In this document: piece after piece, positions 27,525 through 39,036 of the stretch | Position numbering within the stretch: position 1 is the first letter of the stretch | How the letters are laid out: the number at the start of each line of letters is the position of its first letter | Origin: Pseudidiomarina sediminum DSM 21906 | Lineage (GTDB): Bacteria; Pseudomonadota; Gammaproteobacteria; Enterobacterales; Alteromonadaceae | Direction of reading: 5' to 3' | NCBI RefSeq assembly: GCF_000423165.1 | Contig: NZ_KE383983.1 | Span: 1,226,376 to 1,290,375, forward strand | DNA: 64,000 bases | Notes under the pieces: generated by a model | Databases searched by the model: none | What the model was told of the DNA's origin: nothing | The model's input: the letters and a program-made list of their open reading frames with translations, nothing else | Position numbers and translations under genes: made by a program

Positions 27525-30500
27525 TTGGCGAACCAAGCTGTACAGGTATTGTCGGATCGTAGTGCTTATCCACCTCCTGAGCCGATGTATCGACGTTATA
27601 GTTATGCGTTATCCGTGGCAGGGTTCGCCGGAGATATCGAAGATTGTTATGCCGGTCGCTTGATTGCAGCGACCGATAACAGTGTGTATCAACAGTTACC
27701 ACAACTTGTGATTTATCCACGCCATAGCGCGGATTTACAATTGGCCTTGCAGCTGGGTCAAGAGCAAGAGTACCAAGAATTAACCTTTAGTCCTCGCGGT
27801 GGCGGCACTGGCACTAATGGCCAGAGTTTAAGTCAGGGCATTATTGTTGATTTAAGCCGTTATTTTCGGCAAGTGCTCGAGATTGCCCCTGAAGAAGGGT
27901 GGGTGCGCTGTCAAACCGGTGTTGTGAAAGATGCTTTGAATGACGCTGTGCGCCCTGATGGGTGGTTTTTTGCCCCAGATCTTTCCACCAGTAATCGCGC
28001 GACCATTGGCGGTATGATTAATACCGACGCCTCTGGCCAAGGTTCTCTGGTGTATGGCAAAACCAGCGATCATATTTTAGCCCTACAGGCTGTGCTGATT
28101 AACGGTGAGATGATTGAAACGGGTCCCATGCCGTTGGCGGAAGCTGAGCAAAGAGCGCGTGGCGAGAGCCTCGAAGCGGCGCTCTATCGGCAAGCCTTAG
28201 CGACCTGTGTGACTCACCGGCAAGCGATCGAAGCTAAGTTTCCGCCGCTGAATCGTTTTTTAACCGGCTATGATCTTAAACACTGTTACGATCCTGTGCT
28301 CGAGACGCTCGATCTGTCACGTTTATTGGCAGGTTCAGAAGGGACCTTGGCGTTTATTACCGAAGCCAAGCTTAACTTAACCGAAATCCCACGCCATAAA
28401 GTGCTGGTCAACATCTCGTACCGTGATTTTGATGCAGCGTTACGGCACGCACCGGTATTGGTGAAGGCTCAGGCAACCTCGGTCGAGACCATTGATAGCA
28501 CAGTGCTTGATTTGGCACGCAACGACATCATATGGCATCAAGTGCGGGAGCACCTTTCTGAAGGCCAAGCTGGGCAACCGATGGATGGCATCAACATGGT
28601 GGAATACACCGCTGTCGATGCCGATACCTTAGAAGCCAAACTGGCGCCTTTGCTTGCTGAGCTTGAAGCCGCAGACGGCGCGCACGGGGTGGTGGGCTAT
28701 AAAGTTTGTCGCGACGCCACAAGCATCCAAACCATCTATGCCATGCGCAAAAAATCCGTCGGTTTGTTGGGAGCCGTCAAAGGTGAACGCAAGCCGATTG
28801 CGTTTGCCGAAGATACTGCGGTACCACCGGAGGCGTTGGCGGACTTTATTGTTGAGTTCCGTCAGTTACTCGACCAGCATCACTTGAAGTACGGTATGTT
28901 TGGTCACGTTGATGCGGGTGTGTTACACGTGCGTCCGGCACTGGATATGAAAGACGAAGCTGATGAGCAACTGTTGCGTACCATCAGCGATCAAGTGGCT
29001 GCATTGACGGCGAAATACGGTGGCTTAATGTGGGGCGAGCATGGGAAAGGTTACCGCTCTGAATATGCGCCGACCTTCTTTGGCGCGGAACTCTACACTG
29101 AACTACAAAAGATCAAGGCTGCCTTTGATCCGGAGAACCGCTTAAATCCGGGCAAACTCGCGACGCCATATGGTCACCCTAATGCAACTTTGGTCTCCGT
29201 TGATGCCCGCAAGCGTGGTTACTTCGATCGCCAAATCCCAGTGCAGGTACGCGAACACTATGCTGAGGCGATGAACTGTAACGGTAACGGCTTGTGCTTT
29301 AATTATGATACCGCCTCGCCGATGTGTCCGTCGTATAAAGCCACTGGTGATCGACGCTTTTCACCAAAGGGCAGAGCGACCCTGATCCGTGAATGGCTGC
29401 GCTTAAATAGTGACGTCGGTCTCGATGTCAGCCAAGCGCCGAAAGAGGGGCGATTTAATCCGTTTATGGAAGTCCGTCAGCGTCATTCACGTGATTTTAA
29501 TCACCAAGTGAAAGATTCGATGGATGCCTGTTTAGCGTGTAAAGCCTGTGCGAATCAGTGTCCAGTAAAAGTCGATGTACCTTCATTTCGGGCAAAATTT
29601 TTGCAGTGGTATTACTCGTTATACCGTCGTCCGCAACGGGACTACCTGGTTGCCAACGTCGAACAACTAACCCCGTTGATGGCGCGCTTTCCACGCGTTA
29701 GCAATGCTCTGACCCATAATCCAATCAGTCAGTGGCTGATGGCGAAAGGCTTGGGCTATGTGGATACCCCAAAACTCTCAGTGCCAAGCCTGCAACAGCG
29801 CTGGCAACAACGGCAGTGGCCGCAGGTTACGGTCGCTGAGCTACAGCAATTGAGCGCCGCCGCGCGTGAAAAAGCAGTGGTGATTGTGCAGGACCCTTTT
29901 ACCAGTTTTTATCAAGCGGACGTTGTCGAAGCGCTCGGGCAGGTGATTAGCCAGCTCGGTTATCAGCCTTACTTGTTGCAGTTTATCGGTAATGGTAAAG
30001 CATTGCATGTCAAAGGCTTCTTAGCGCGTTTTCGTAAGTTAGCGACGCAGGTTACGGCTCGTTTGAACCAAGTCGCGGCGCTTGAGCTGCCCATGGTTGG
30101 TGTAGATGCAGCGACAGTGCTTTGCATGCGTGATGAATACAAAGATTTTTCGGACCTTCCTGTGCAATTTAACGTGGCCTTGCCGCAAGAGTGGTTAGCA
30201 ACCCAGTTGCAGCATTTCCCGGAGATGCAGGGCGCTGGTGAAACGCCGGCGAGTGACCTGTTTTTGCACTGTACCGAGCAAACCGCAGTACCGACCAGCG
30301 CCAATCTTTGGCAGCAGATCTTTGATCGTGCAGCGATTGCTGTGAAGCCGGTGGCGACAGGTTGTTGTGGTATGGCAGGAACCTACGGCCATGAGCGTGA
30401 GCACCTCGCGACCAGTACCAAACTTTACGCGATGAGCTGGCAACAACCGATGCAGGCAAGTGCGCAGCCATTGGTCACCGGTTTCTCGTGTCGTTGTCAG

Positions 30501-30590
30501 GTGAAACGTTTGCAGCCGCAGCAAAAAGAAAAGCCGCAACAGGTGCAACACCCACTGCAGCTTCTCGCAAAACAATTGACCAGCGCCTAG
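27525..30590 (+). CDS. ydiJ: YdiJ-type FAD-linked oxidoreductase with Fe-S domain
   Basis: This large flavoprotein is related along its whole length to E. coli YdiJ, reported as a D-2-hydroxyglutarate dehydrogenase. The N-terminal FAD-binding domain has SPRGGGTGTNGQSL and TSNRATIGGMINTDASGQGS. The FAD-linked oxidase C domain has GMFGHVDAGVLHVRP. A ferredoxin-like segment has CNGNGLCFN and CLACKACANQCP, and a C-terminal CCG-type region has GCCGMAGTYGHE. It has 1021 residues and starts at TTG 27525 behind AAGGAG. It lies 15 bases after ppsA, so both are probably co-transcribed. Confidence 0.9.
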   Translation: MANQAVQVLSDRSAYPPPEPMYRRYSYALSVAGFAGDIEDCYAGRLIAATDNSVYQQLPQLVIYPRHSADLQLALQLGQEQEYQELTFSPRGGGTGTNGQSLSQGIIVDLSRYFRQVLEIAPEEGWVRCQTGVVKDALNDAVRPDGWFFAPDLSTSNRATIGGMINTDASGQGSLVYGKTSDHILALQAVLINGEMIETGPMPLAEAEQRARGESLEAALYRQALATCVTHRQAIEAKFPPLNRFLTGYDLKHCYDPVLETLDLSRLLAGSEGTLAFITEAKLNLTEIPRHKVLVNISYRDFDAALRHAPVLVKAQATSVETIDSTVLDLARNDIIWHQVREHLSEGQAGQPMDGINMVEYTAVDADTLEAKLAPLLAELEAADGAHGVVGYKVCRDATSIQTIYAMRKKSVGLLGAVKGERKPIAFAEDTAVPPEALADFIVEFRQLLDQHHLKYGMFGHVDAGVLHVRPALDMKDEADEQLLRTISDQVAALTAKYGGLMWGEHGKGYRSEYAPTFFGAELYTELQKIKAAFDPENRLNPGKLATPYGHPNATLVSVDARKRGYFDRQIPVQVREHYAEAMNCNGNGLCFNYDTASPMCPSYKATGDRRFSPKGRATLIREWLRLNSDVGLDVSQAPKEGRFNPFMEVRQRHSRDFNHQVKDSMDACLACKACANQCPVKVDVPSFRAKFLQWYYSLYRRPQRDYLVANVEQLTPLMARFPRVSNALTHNPISQWLMAKGLGYVDTPKLSVPSLQQRWQQRQWPQVTVAELQQLSAAAREKAVVIVQDPFTSFYQADVVEALGQVISQLGYQPYLLQFIGNGKALHVKGFLARFRKLATQVTARLNQVAALELPMVGVDAATVLCMRDEYKDFSDLPVQFNVALPQEWLATQLQHFPEMQGAGETPASDLFLHCTEQTAVPTSANLWQQIFDRAAIAVKPVATGCCGMAGTYGHEREHLATSTKLYAMSWQQPMQASAQPLVTGFSCRCQVKRLQPQQKEKPQQVQHPLQLLAKQLTSA

Positions 30591-30604
30591 GCGCTGGTTT
30601 TTTT
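30580..30604 (+). terminator. Terminator of ppsA-ydiJ
   Basis: Stem CCAGCGC (30580-30586) and GCGCTGG (30591-30597) closes a CTAG loop and is followed by seven T. The ydiJ stop codon lies inside the loop. Confidence 0.9.
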
Positions 30605-31649
30605 ATGCCTTGGCAGCTTTTGCTTTGGCAATCACTTCACGGGCGAGTTCATCCGCAATTTCGCCGGTTGGGCGTTTTTCTGCAGTCGAACGGGTGAAGA
30701 TGGTATCCAAGGTATTGTAGATATCACGAACACGCTTTTCAGTTTCTTCCAAGCTCATGTTCGCTGCTTCGCTACACACGTGGATCACGCCACCGGCGTT
30801 GATCACATAATCAGGTGCGTACAGAATACCCATGTCCATTACTTTTTGGTCATGTGCAGGGGTTGCCAACTGGTTGTTCGCACTACCAGCGATCACTTTC
30901 GCTTTAATTTGCTTGAGGGTTTCGTCATTGACGGTAGCACCTAATGCACAAGGCGCATAAACATCAACATCAAGACCGTAAATCTCATCCAAACCAACCA
31001 CAGTTGCATTCAACTCGCTGGCAGCGCGCTGACATGCTTCTTCGTTGATATCGGTGACAAATAGCTGCGCACCTTCTTTCGCACAGTAGGCCGCGAAGTC
31101 GTAGCCAACCGCACCTAAGCCTTGGACTGCGATACGCAGACCATTCAGGTCATCGCTACCGAACTTGTGTTTTGCCGCAGCTTTCAAGCCAAGGTAGGTA
31201 CCAAGTGCTGTATGTGGCGAAGGGTCACCAGCTTTGCCTTCAGTACCGGCAACGTGGCTGGTTTCTTCGGCAATAATGGCGATATCACTGGTACGAATGT
31301 TGACGTCTTCAGCAGTGATATAACGACCACTTAATGACTCGACAAAGCGACCATAGGCACGGAACATTTCTGGTGATTTCATGGTTTTTGCATCACCAAT
31401 GATGACCGCTTTACCGCCACCTAAAGGTAAGCCGGCGAGGGCGCTTTTGTAGGTCATACCACGTGAAAGGCGCAATACGTCGGTTAAGGCTTCGGCAGAG
31501 GAAGCATAGTTCCACATGCGCGTGCCACCGAGTGATGGACCTAAAGTAGTGTCATGAATCGCGATGATGGCTTTTAAGCCGGTTTCTTTATCATGACAAA
31601 AGACGACTTGTTCGTGTTGGTCGAACTCTTGATGCTCAAATAGAGACAT
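30603..31649 (-). CDS. Leucine/valine-type amino acid dehydrogenase
   Basis: This is an NAD-dependent Glu/Leu/Phe/Val dehydrogenase, deaminating branched-chain amino acids to 2-oxo acids. The N-terminal domain has GGTRMWNYAS and the catalytic lysine in PLGGGKAVIIGD; the Rossmann domain has GLRIAVQGLGAVGYDFA. ATG 31649 (MSLFEHQ) is preceded by GAGGAA at correct spacing, giving 348 residues; an ATG at 31670 has no ribosome site. The size fits leucine dehydrogenase better than glutamate dehydrogenase. A palindrome upstream may be a LiuR-type operator. Confidence 0.88.
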   Translation of the reverse strand: MSLFEHQEFDQHEQVVFCHDKETGLKAIIAIHDTTLGPSLGGTRMWNYASSAEALTDVLRLSRGMTYKSALAGLPLGGGKAVIIGDAKTMKSPEMFRAYGRFVESLSGRYITAEDVNIRTSDIAIIAEETSHVAGTEGKAGDPSPHTALGTYLGLKAAAKHKFGSDDLNGLRIAVQGLGAVGYDFAAYCAKEGAQLFVTDINEEACQRAASELNATVVGLDEIYGLDVDVYAPCALGATVNDETLKQIKAKVIAGSANNQLATPAHDQKVMDMGILYAPDYVINAGGVIHVCSEAANMSLEETEKRVRDIYNTLDTIFTRSTAEKRPTGEIADELAREVIAKAKAAKA

Positions 31650-31731
31650 GAGTGATGTTTCCTCGTTCATCCCAAAAGTGGGCGCACATTATCATTTTAC
31701 TTTTACCTGCGCTAGTCACAGCGAAAAATAA

Positions 31732-31752
31732 AACGTTTACGTTAACGTTAAC
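31732..31752. promoter_or_regulatory. Palindrome upstream of leucine-type dehydrogenase, LiuR-like
   Basis: 31741-31752 is a perfect 12-bp palindrome (GTTAAC twice). The wider 31732-31749 is an 18-bp palindrome with only two mismatched positions and an ACGTT-rich core. LiuR, a MerR-family regulator of branched-chain amino-acid catabolism in gammaproteobacteria, recognises ACGT-rich palindromes of this kind. Location 83 bases upstream of a leucine-type dehydrogenase fits. The regulator assignment is inference. Confidence 0.4.
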
Positions 31753-31784
31753 TTTAGCAAGCAAAGTTTACAGGATTTCGGACT

Positions 31785-31812
31785 TTGCCGAAAACGCCTT
31801 TCGAGGTAGTAT
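31785..31812 (+). promoter_or_regulatory. Possible promoter of the DUF4826 gene
   Basis: TTGCCG (31785-31790) and TAGTAT (31807-31812), 16 bases apart, each match four of six consensus positions. They lie 47 bases before the DUF4826 start. Confidence 0.35.
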
Positions 31813-31858
31813 GAGGAGGTAGAAAAATAAAGAAGTTAATTAAAGGAAGCATTTAATT

Positions 31859-32302
31859 ATGGCCGAAGCACAACAGCCACAAATGACCCAAGAAGAAGTA
31901 AGCACTTGGGTACGTACGCAGTTTCAAGCTGCGAATAAATACCTTGCAGAAAACGGCATCATCAGCGACCAAGTGTTGACGAAAGAGTCGCGTTATTTGA
32001 TCCCGCACGTGGCCATTTGGAAGTTTAGCACCCGTGACAAAAAGCAGCTTTGGTTGGTCAATGGCGACGTTCCGACAGATGTTGCCGGTGCGCAAGTTGC
32101 TAAAGACGCGCGTGGCGCATTACGTCACTTTTCGCTACAGTGGCAGTTGAAAGCCCAAGCGATCATCAACGATCCAAGCACTGCGACCGACGTTGAGAAA
32201 CAAAAATATGCAAATTACTTAGTGAACCGTGCGGAAAACCTGTACGCGGTATCTGATCAGGAAAACCTCTGGCATTCTCAACCAGAAGAGGGCAACAGCT
32301 AA
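31859..32302 (+). CDS. DUF4826 family protein
   Basis: This conserved small soluble protein of 147 residues has no known function. MTQEEVSTWVRTQFQAANKY at the N-terminus and LIPHVAIWKFSTRDKK then LWLVNGDVPTD fit the DUF4826 family of marine gammaproteobacteria, as I recall it. There is no signal peptide or membrane segment. AAAGGAAG precedes the ATG. It ends with a four-base overlap against the convergent roxA gene. Confidence 0.7.
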   Translation: MAEAQQPQMTQEEVSTWVRTQFQAANKYLAENGIISDQVLTKESRYLIPHVAIWKFSTRDKKQLWLVNGDVPTDVAGAQVAKDARGALRHFSLQWQLKAQAIINDPSTATDVEKQKYANYLVNRAENLYAVSDQENLWHSQPEEGNS

Positions 32303-33446
32303 GCTGTTGCCTCATCGGTGTCTTGCACGAGATAAAACACACCTTGCTGAATGAGCTCACACAAACAGTCACGGACCTTTGTATCATTGAGCAAGGTGCT
32401 GCATTCCGCTAGCGCGCATTCGTCTTTAAGCGTTAACAGCGCTTGTACTGCCGCTTCAGTCGCATGTAACCCTTCCAGTAGCTCACCGTTGGCGAAGACC
32501 TGACCGGCGTCGTTCGTGAGTACCCGTGCGCCCGGGGTACGACCAATCATCATGTCCGTTGCCGCATAGCTTAAAAGCTCGGTACTACTCAGGGCCGTGT
32601 CACTTTGCGGTAATGGCCGTTTGGATTGCGACATTACTTGCACTAAGGCTTGCAAGGTTTCCGGCTGTTGTAGTTGCGTCACTAGGAGCTGTTGCAATTG
32701 CTGAAGCTGCGCATTATCAACGAGATAAGAGGGCTTATCGGTGCTTAAACTTGGATCACGGTAACGGGCGAACGTTGTGTCGGTGGCAAGGAGTTGATCG
32801 GCCAGTTGTGCCAACCATTCTGCCGTATTCGGTGCGCGAAACCCGACCGAATAGTTTACGCTTGGTTCAAGCGCGACACCGTGATGCGGACAACCTGCTG
32901 GAATATAGAGAATATCGCCAGCTTCGAGTACCGTATCGATAACAGCGTCAAACTCTGCATGTTTCAGTTGCTTAAGATCAGGATGAGGGCAGTATTCTTC
33001 GGCGTTCGGTTGGGCTGCTCCAACGCGCCAATGACGACGCCCGCCACCTTGAATAATAAACACATCGTATTGATCTAAATGCGCACCCACACCGCCGTGT
33101 TCGGTGGCAAAACTGACCATCACATCGTCAACTCGCCAGTCTGGAATAAAGCTAAAAGCGCTCAACAGGTCTTGGACGTCTGGGAACCACTCGTTTACGG
33201 CTTGTACCAGTAAGGTCCAGCCTTCTTCACCGAAGCGGCTGTAATCTTCAAACGGGCCATGCTCGACCTGCCATTGGTCGTTTTGGTGTTGAATGACCCT
33301 AGCATCGACACCTTCTTCCATGGCGAGTCCAGCTAACAATTCTGGCGCAATAAGATCGGCAAACTCAGCAAAACCGCCCCGAATTAGGAGCGGCTTTTGT
33401 TGCCAATAGTCACGTAAAAACTGTGCCGTATCGAGGTGTAATTGCA

Positions 33447-33447
<1 letters not shown>
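32299..33447 (-). CDS. roxA: Ribosomal protein uL16 arginine hydroxylase
   Basis: RoxA (YcfD) is a cupin-type 2-oxoglutarate/Fe(II) oxygenase that hydroxylates an arginine of ribosomal protein L16. The 382-residue protein has QKPLLIRGGF near the N-terminus, the iron-binding HxD in VGAHLDQYDVF and the distal histidine in GCPHHGVALEP. Its ATG shares one base with the purB stop (TAATG), so it is translationally linked to purB. It is the last gene of the leftward rluE-mnmA-hflD-purB-roxA group. Confidence 0.92.
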
Positions 33448-35460
<2,013 letters not shown>

Positions 35461-35464
<4 letters not shown>

Positions 35465-36576
35465 AGCAATACCTCATGATCGCTGAGACGTGCTTCGATA
35501 ATCCCACCACCGAGGCAAACCTCGTCTTGGTAAAAAACGGCGGATTGACCAGGGGTTACGGCAGCCACAGGTTCCGCAAATTCGACCCGCACATTGCCAT
35601 CTTCGAGCGGGGTCAAGGTACAGGCGATATCGGCTTGGCGATAACGGGTTTTTACCGCGCATTGCATCGGCTGCTGTGGACCAACGCGATCGACCCAATG
35701 TAACTGACCGGCAATTAATCCTTTCGAGTAGAGGCGCGGGTGATCTTTACCTTGCACAACCACGAGGACATTGCGCGCCACGTCTTTATCGACCACGTAC
35801 CAAGGATCGTCGCCAGCATTGGCAAGGCCACCGATATGCAGGCCTTTGCGTTGTCCTAGTGTGTGGTACATCAAGCCTTCGTGTTGTCCTAACACCTCAC
35901 CTTCAACGGACTCAATGGCACCAGGACGCGCGGGGAGGTAGGTTTGCAAGAAGTCTTTGAACTTGCGTTCACCAATAAAACAAATGCCCGTCGAGTCCTT
36001 TTTGTCAGCGGTCACGAGGTCTTGTGCTTCCGCGATGCGGCGCACCTCTGGTTTTTCCAGCTCACCCACCGGGAACAGGGTTTGTGCGACGTGCTCGTGC
36101 GACAACGTGTAGAGGAAATAGCTTTGATCTTTGTTGCTGTCCAACCCACGCAACAGTTGATATTTGCCTTCATGTTCACGGCGTCGGACATAGTGACCGG
36201 TGGCAATAAAGTCAGCGCCGAGCGCTTCAGCGGCAAACTCTAAAAAGGCTTTGAACTTGATCTCTTTGTTGCACATGATGTCTGGATTCGGGGTGCGTCC
36301 AGCGCGATATTCTTCCAGGAAGTACTCGAACACGTTGTCCCAGTATTCCGCCGCAAAATTCACCGTGTGCAAGACAATACCGAGCTTCTCACAAACCGCT
36401 TCTGCGTCTGCTAAGTCGGTTGCCGCCGCGCAGTATTCATCGGTATCGTCCTCTTCCCAGTTCTTCATAAACAGGCCTTCGACCTGATAACCTTGCTGTA
36501 ATAAGAGGTAAGCAGAAACCGATGAATCGACTCCGCCTGACATACCAACGATGACTTTTTTATCTGCGTTTGACAT
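35461..36576 (-). CDS. mnmA: tRNA 2-thiouridylase MnmA
   Basis: MnmA thiolates U34 of tRNA-Lys, Glu and Gln. The N-type ATP pyrophosphatase loop is [10 protein letters not shown] at residues 10-19. The catalytic cysteines are in [10 protein letters not shown] and [16 protein letters not shown] 36576 (MSNAD) has GAAGG at five bases, which ATG 36588 lacks, giving 371 residues. Near-identity to E. coli MnmA is evident over [20 protein letters not shown]. Confidence 0.96.
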
Positions 36577-36609
36577 AACGACCTTCATGCTAAAAATTTC
36601 GCGCGGATT

Positions 36610-37245
36610 CTACCACACTGGGGGCACTTCGCGCCACTGACCGGGCTGCAAACCTGCTAAGCGCCATGGACCAATAGCGGCACGGATCAGCCGTAACGTA
36701 GGATGACCTACCGCAGCCGTCATGCGGCGCACCTGTCGGTTTCGACCTTCTTTAATGACTAAGCAGAGCCATTGATCAGGAACCGACTGGCGCTCACGAA
36801 TAGGGGGCTGGCGTGGCCAAAGTCCCTGCGGTGGGTCCATTAACATGGCCTCGGCTGGCAAGGTCATGCCGTCATTGAGCTCTACGCCTTGTTGGAGCAC
36901 TTTCAATGCCGCGGCATCGGGAATACCTTCAACTTGCACCCAATAGGTTTTTGGCAGTTTATGCTTGGGATGACTGATTTTGTGCTGCAAGTCACCGTCG
37001 TTGGTCAACAGCAACAACCCCTCGCTATCTTTATCGAGGCGGCCCGCCGGGTAAACGTCGTTAAACGGCACGTAAGGTTTGAGCGTTTGCTCGTCCTCAG
37101 CACCAGAGAACTGTGTAAGTACACCATAGGGCTTATTAAATAGCACCAGTTTCGGATTGGCTGGACGCGGCCGAGAGCTTGTTTGGGGGCGGCGTGAGCG
37201 AGGTTTTGTTGGACGTTTTGCGCGCATAAGTTGTCGTTGCTTCAC
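36610..37245 (-). CDS. rluE: 23S rRNA pseudouridine synthase E (U2457)
   Basis: RluE isomerises U2457 of 23S rRNA. The basic N-terminal tail (residues 1-30, rich in Arg, Lys and Pro) is followed by the RluA/RsuA-type catalytic domain with LFNKPYGVLTQF and the catalytic aspartate in GRLDKDSEGLLLLTND. KEGRNRQVRRMTAAVGHPTLRL closes the domain. There is no S4 domain, as expected for RluE. An alternative ATG at 37227 would remove six residues. It lies upstream of mnmA on the same strand with a 33-base gap. Confidence 0.9.
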   Translation of the reverse strand: MKQRQLMRAKRPTKPRSRRPQTSSRPRPANPKLVLFNKPYGVLTQFSGAEDEQTLKPYVPFNDVYPAGRLDKDSEGLLLLTNDGDLQHKISHPKHKLPKTYWVQVEGIPDAAALKVLQQGVELNDGMTLPAEAMLMDPPQGLWPRQPPIRERQSVPDQWLCLVIKEGRNRQVRRMTAAVGHPTLRLIRAAIGPWRLAGLQPGQWREVPPVW

Positions 37246-37261
37246 TGAATAATGTTAGAAT
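37231..37261 (+). promoter_or_regulatory. Extended -10 promoter of the membrane-protein gene
   Basis: TG-T-TAGAAT (37253-37261) forms an extended -10 with five of six matches. TTGTCG lies 19 bases upstream. It is 59 bases before the ATG at 37321. Confidence 0.4.
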
Positions 37262-37320
37262 AACGTTTTTGATGCGCCAATGATTGGCACGAAACACTTA
37301 GTATATAGGAAAAAGACATC

Positions 37321-38133
37321 ATGCAGGACTCTAAACCACAAGACGCGCAGAAGTCAGCGACCTTGACGGATAATCTTGAGGCAGCAATTAATGGTCAAGT
37401 GCCGTTACGGGTAGGGGATGTATTGCAACGCAGTTGGGACATTACCTTGCGCGCTTTGCCGATGATGTTGCTTGGTTTGGTGGTACTGATGATTGTGAAT
37501 GTTATTGTCAGCACGCTTGGGCAGGCACTCTTCCCGGTCGATGAGATGGAGCTACAGAATCATATGGGTAACTTTGCTGCCCAAAATATTCTGGGGATTA
37601 TCGTGTTAGCGCCTTTTACGGCGGTGCTTACCGTGATGGCATTGCAAAATGCGCGCGATGGTAAAGCCAAGCTCAACGCGTTTGGGCGTGCGTTTCAGTG
37701 CGCACCACAGATCATCGCCATTAGCGTAATTTCAACCACTGTTGTGGTGATCGCTGCGGTTATTTTGGGGTTACTTTTCGATATTGGTGGCACCTTTGTG
37801 GCGCTGTTGGTGTTAGTCGCAATCTATATCCAATTTTCTTTCCTGTTGGCAGCCCCGTTGGTGTTAGAACGCAGCATGAAAGTATCACGCGCGATTACCG
37901 CATCGTTCTTGATGACCAACAGTCGTATGCTGCCGATCCTTGGTATTTATCTCATTTTATCGGTGATCGTATTTATCAGTGCCTTGCCGTTATTGTTAGG
38001 TTTGCTTTTTACCATTCCGATGAGCTTCAACGTAATTGGCGTGATCTACAACCGCCTGGTTGGAGTAGAACAGCTTGAACCACAAGCTGACTCAGCCACT
38101 GAACAATTAGAGTCTGAGTCGTCCACTGAATAA
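37321..38133 (+). CDS. Polytopic inner-membrane protein, function unknown
   Basis: This 270-residue protein has a polar N-terminal tail of about 40 residues, then about five to six hydrophobic segments (around residues 54-75, 92-115, 135-165, 165-185, 210-240), and an acidic tail ending in ESESSTE. It resembles YciC-like or BPSS1780-type membrane proteins by layout only; I do not recognise a specific family. It is followed ten bases later by the Bax-like glucosaminidase gene and may be co-transcribed with it. Confidence 0.65.
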   Translation: MQDSKPQDAQKSATLTDNLEAAINGQVPLRVGDVLQRSWDITLRALPMMLLGLVVLMIVNVIVSTLGQALFPVDEMELQNHMGNFAAQNILGIIVLAPFTAVLTVMALQNARDGKAKLNAFGRAFQCAPQIIAISVISTTVVVIAAVILGLLFDIGGTFVALLVLVAIYIQFSFLLAAPLVLERSMKVSRAITASFLMTNSRMLPILGIYLILSVIVFISALPLLLGLLFTIPMSFNVIGVIYNRLVGVEQLEPQADSATEQLESESSTE

Positions 38134-38142
38134 GAGGACTTC

Positions 38143-39036
38143 ATGTTACGAGCGTTATTCTTTATGTTTGCATTGTTAACGATCGCTGCGGCCGCTATTG
38201 CGCCGCAGTATTTTAATTTGGCGAACCCACATCGGTTATACCAAGACGTGGCGTTGGTGGAAAAGCGTGCGCCGCAGTTGGAAATTCGCCAACTGCCAGA
38301 TTTCTCTGTTTACGGCGGGACGGCGGATAAAAAACAGGCATTTTTTAGCTTTCTCGCACCGCTCGTTGCCGCCGAGAATGCCTACATTGAAGAGCAGCGT
38401 CAGGGGGTGCAGACCTTGTACACTAAGTGGCGCTTTAATCCGACCTCGCTGACGCCGCAACAGGTGCAGTGGTTGGCTAACATTGCCAAGGAGTATCGCG
38501 TTGAATTCGATTACCGGAACAACGCAGAAACTGCATTTGAGCTATTGTTGCGTCGCGTTGATGTGGTACCAGAAACCTTAGTATTAGTGCAGGCTGCGAA
38601 TGAATCTGGCTGGGGAACCTCACGTTTTGCGCTACAAGCACTGAACTTGTTTGGCCAATGGTGTTTTACCGATGGTTGTGGCCTAGTGCCAGAATCACGA
38701 GGTGAACAAGCCACTCATGAAGTGCAACGCTTTCCATCGGTGAACGCGTCCATTCGTAGCTATTTACGCAACTTGAATACCCATCCTGCGTATGTGGAAC
38801 TGCGTCAACTACGTGAGCAACAACGGCAAAAAGGGCGCGATATTCGTGCACTAGATTTAACGCCAGGGCTGGCCGCTTACTCAGAGCGTGGTGAAGCTTA
38901 TATTGAAGAGTTGAATGCAATGATTCGGGTTAATCGCCCGTTGATTCTCGATGCCTTGCGTGAAGACCCTCGCTTGCACGAGGGCCCCGTCGCTGAACCG
39001 GACTTTCCGGCTAGCTCAAATTCCGCACCTGAATAA
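38143..39036 (+). CDS. Bax-like glucosaminidase domain protein
   Basis: This is an exported or membrane-anchored FlgJ/Bax-type N-acetylglucosaminidase of 297 residues. An N-terminal hydrophobic signal (about 3-22) is followed by the catalytic domain; the key motif [17 protein letters not shown] supplies the predicted catalytic glutamate, followed by LNLFGQWCF. The stretch [15 protein letters not shown] and [20 protein letters not shown] are typical of Bax. Its last 26 bases overlap the convergent ttcA gene. Confidence 0.85.
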   Translation: MLRALFFMFALLTIAAAAIAPQYFNLANPHRLYQDVALVEKRAPQLEIRQLPDFSVYGGTADKKQAFFSFLAPLVAAENAYIEEQRQGVQTLYTKWRFNPTSLTPQQVQWLANIAKEYRVEFDYRNNAETAFELLLRRVDVVPETLVLVQAANESGWGTSRFALQALNLFGQWCFTDGCGLVPESRGEQATHEVQRFPSVNASIRSYLRNLNTHPAYVELRQLREQQRQKGRDIRALDLTPGLAAYSERGEAYIEELNAMIRVNRPLILDALREDPRLHEGPVAEPDFPASSNSAPE

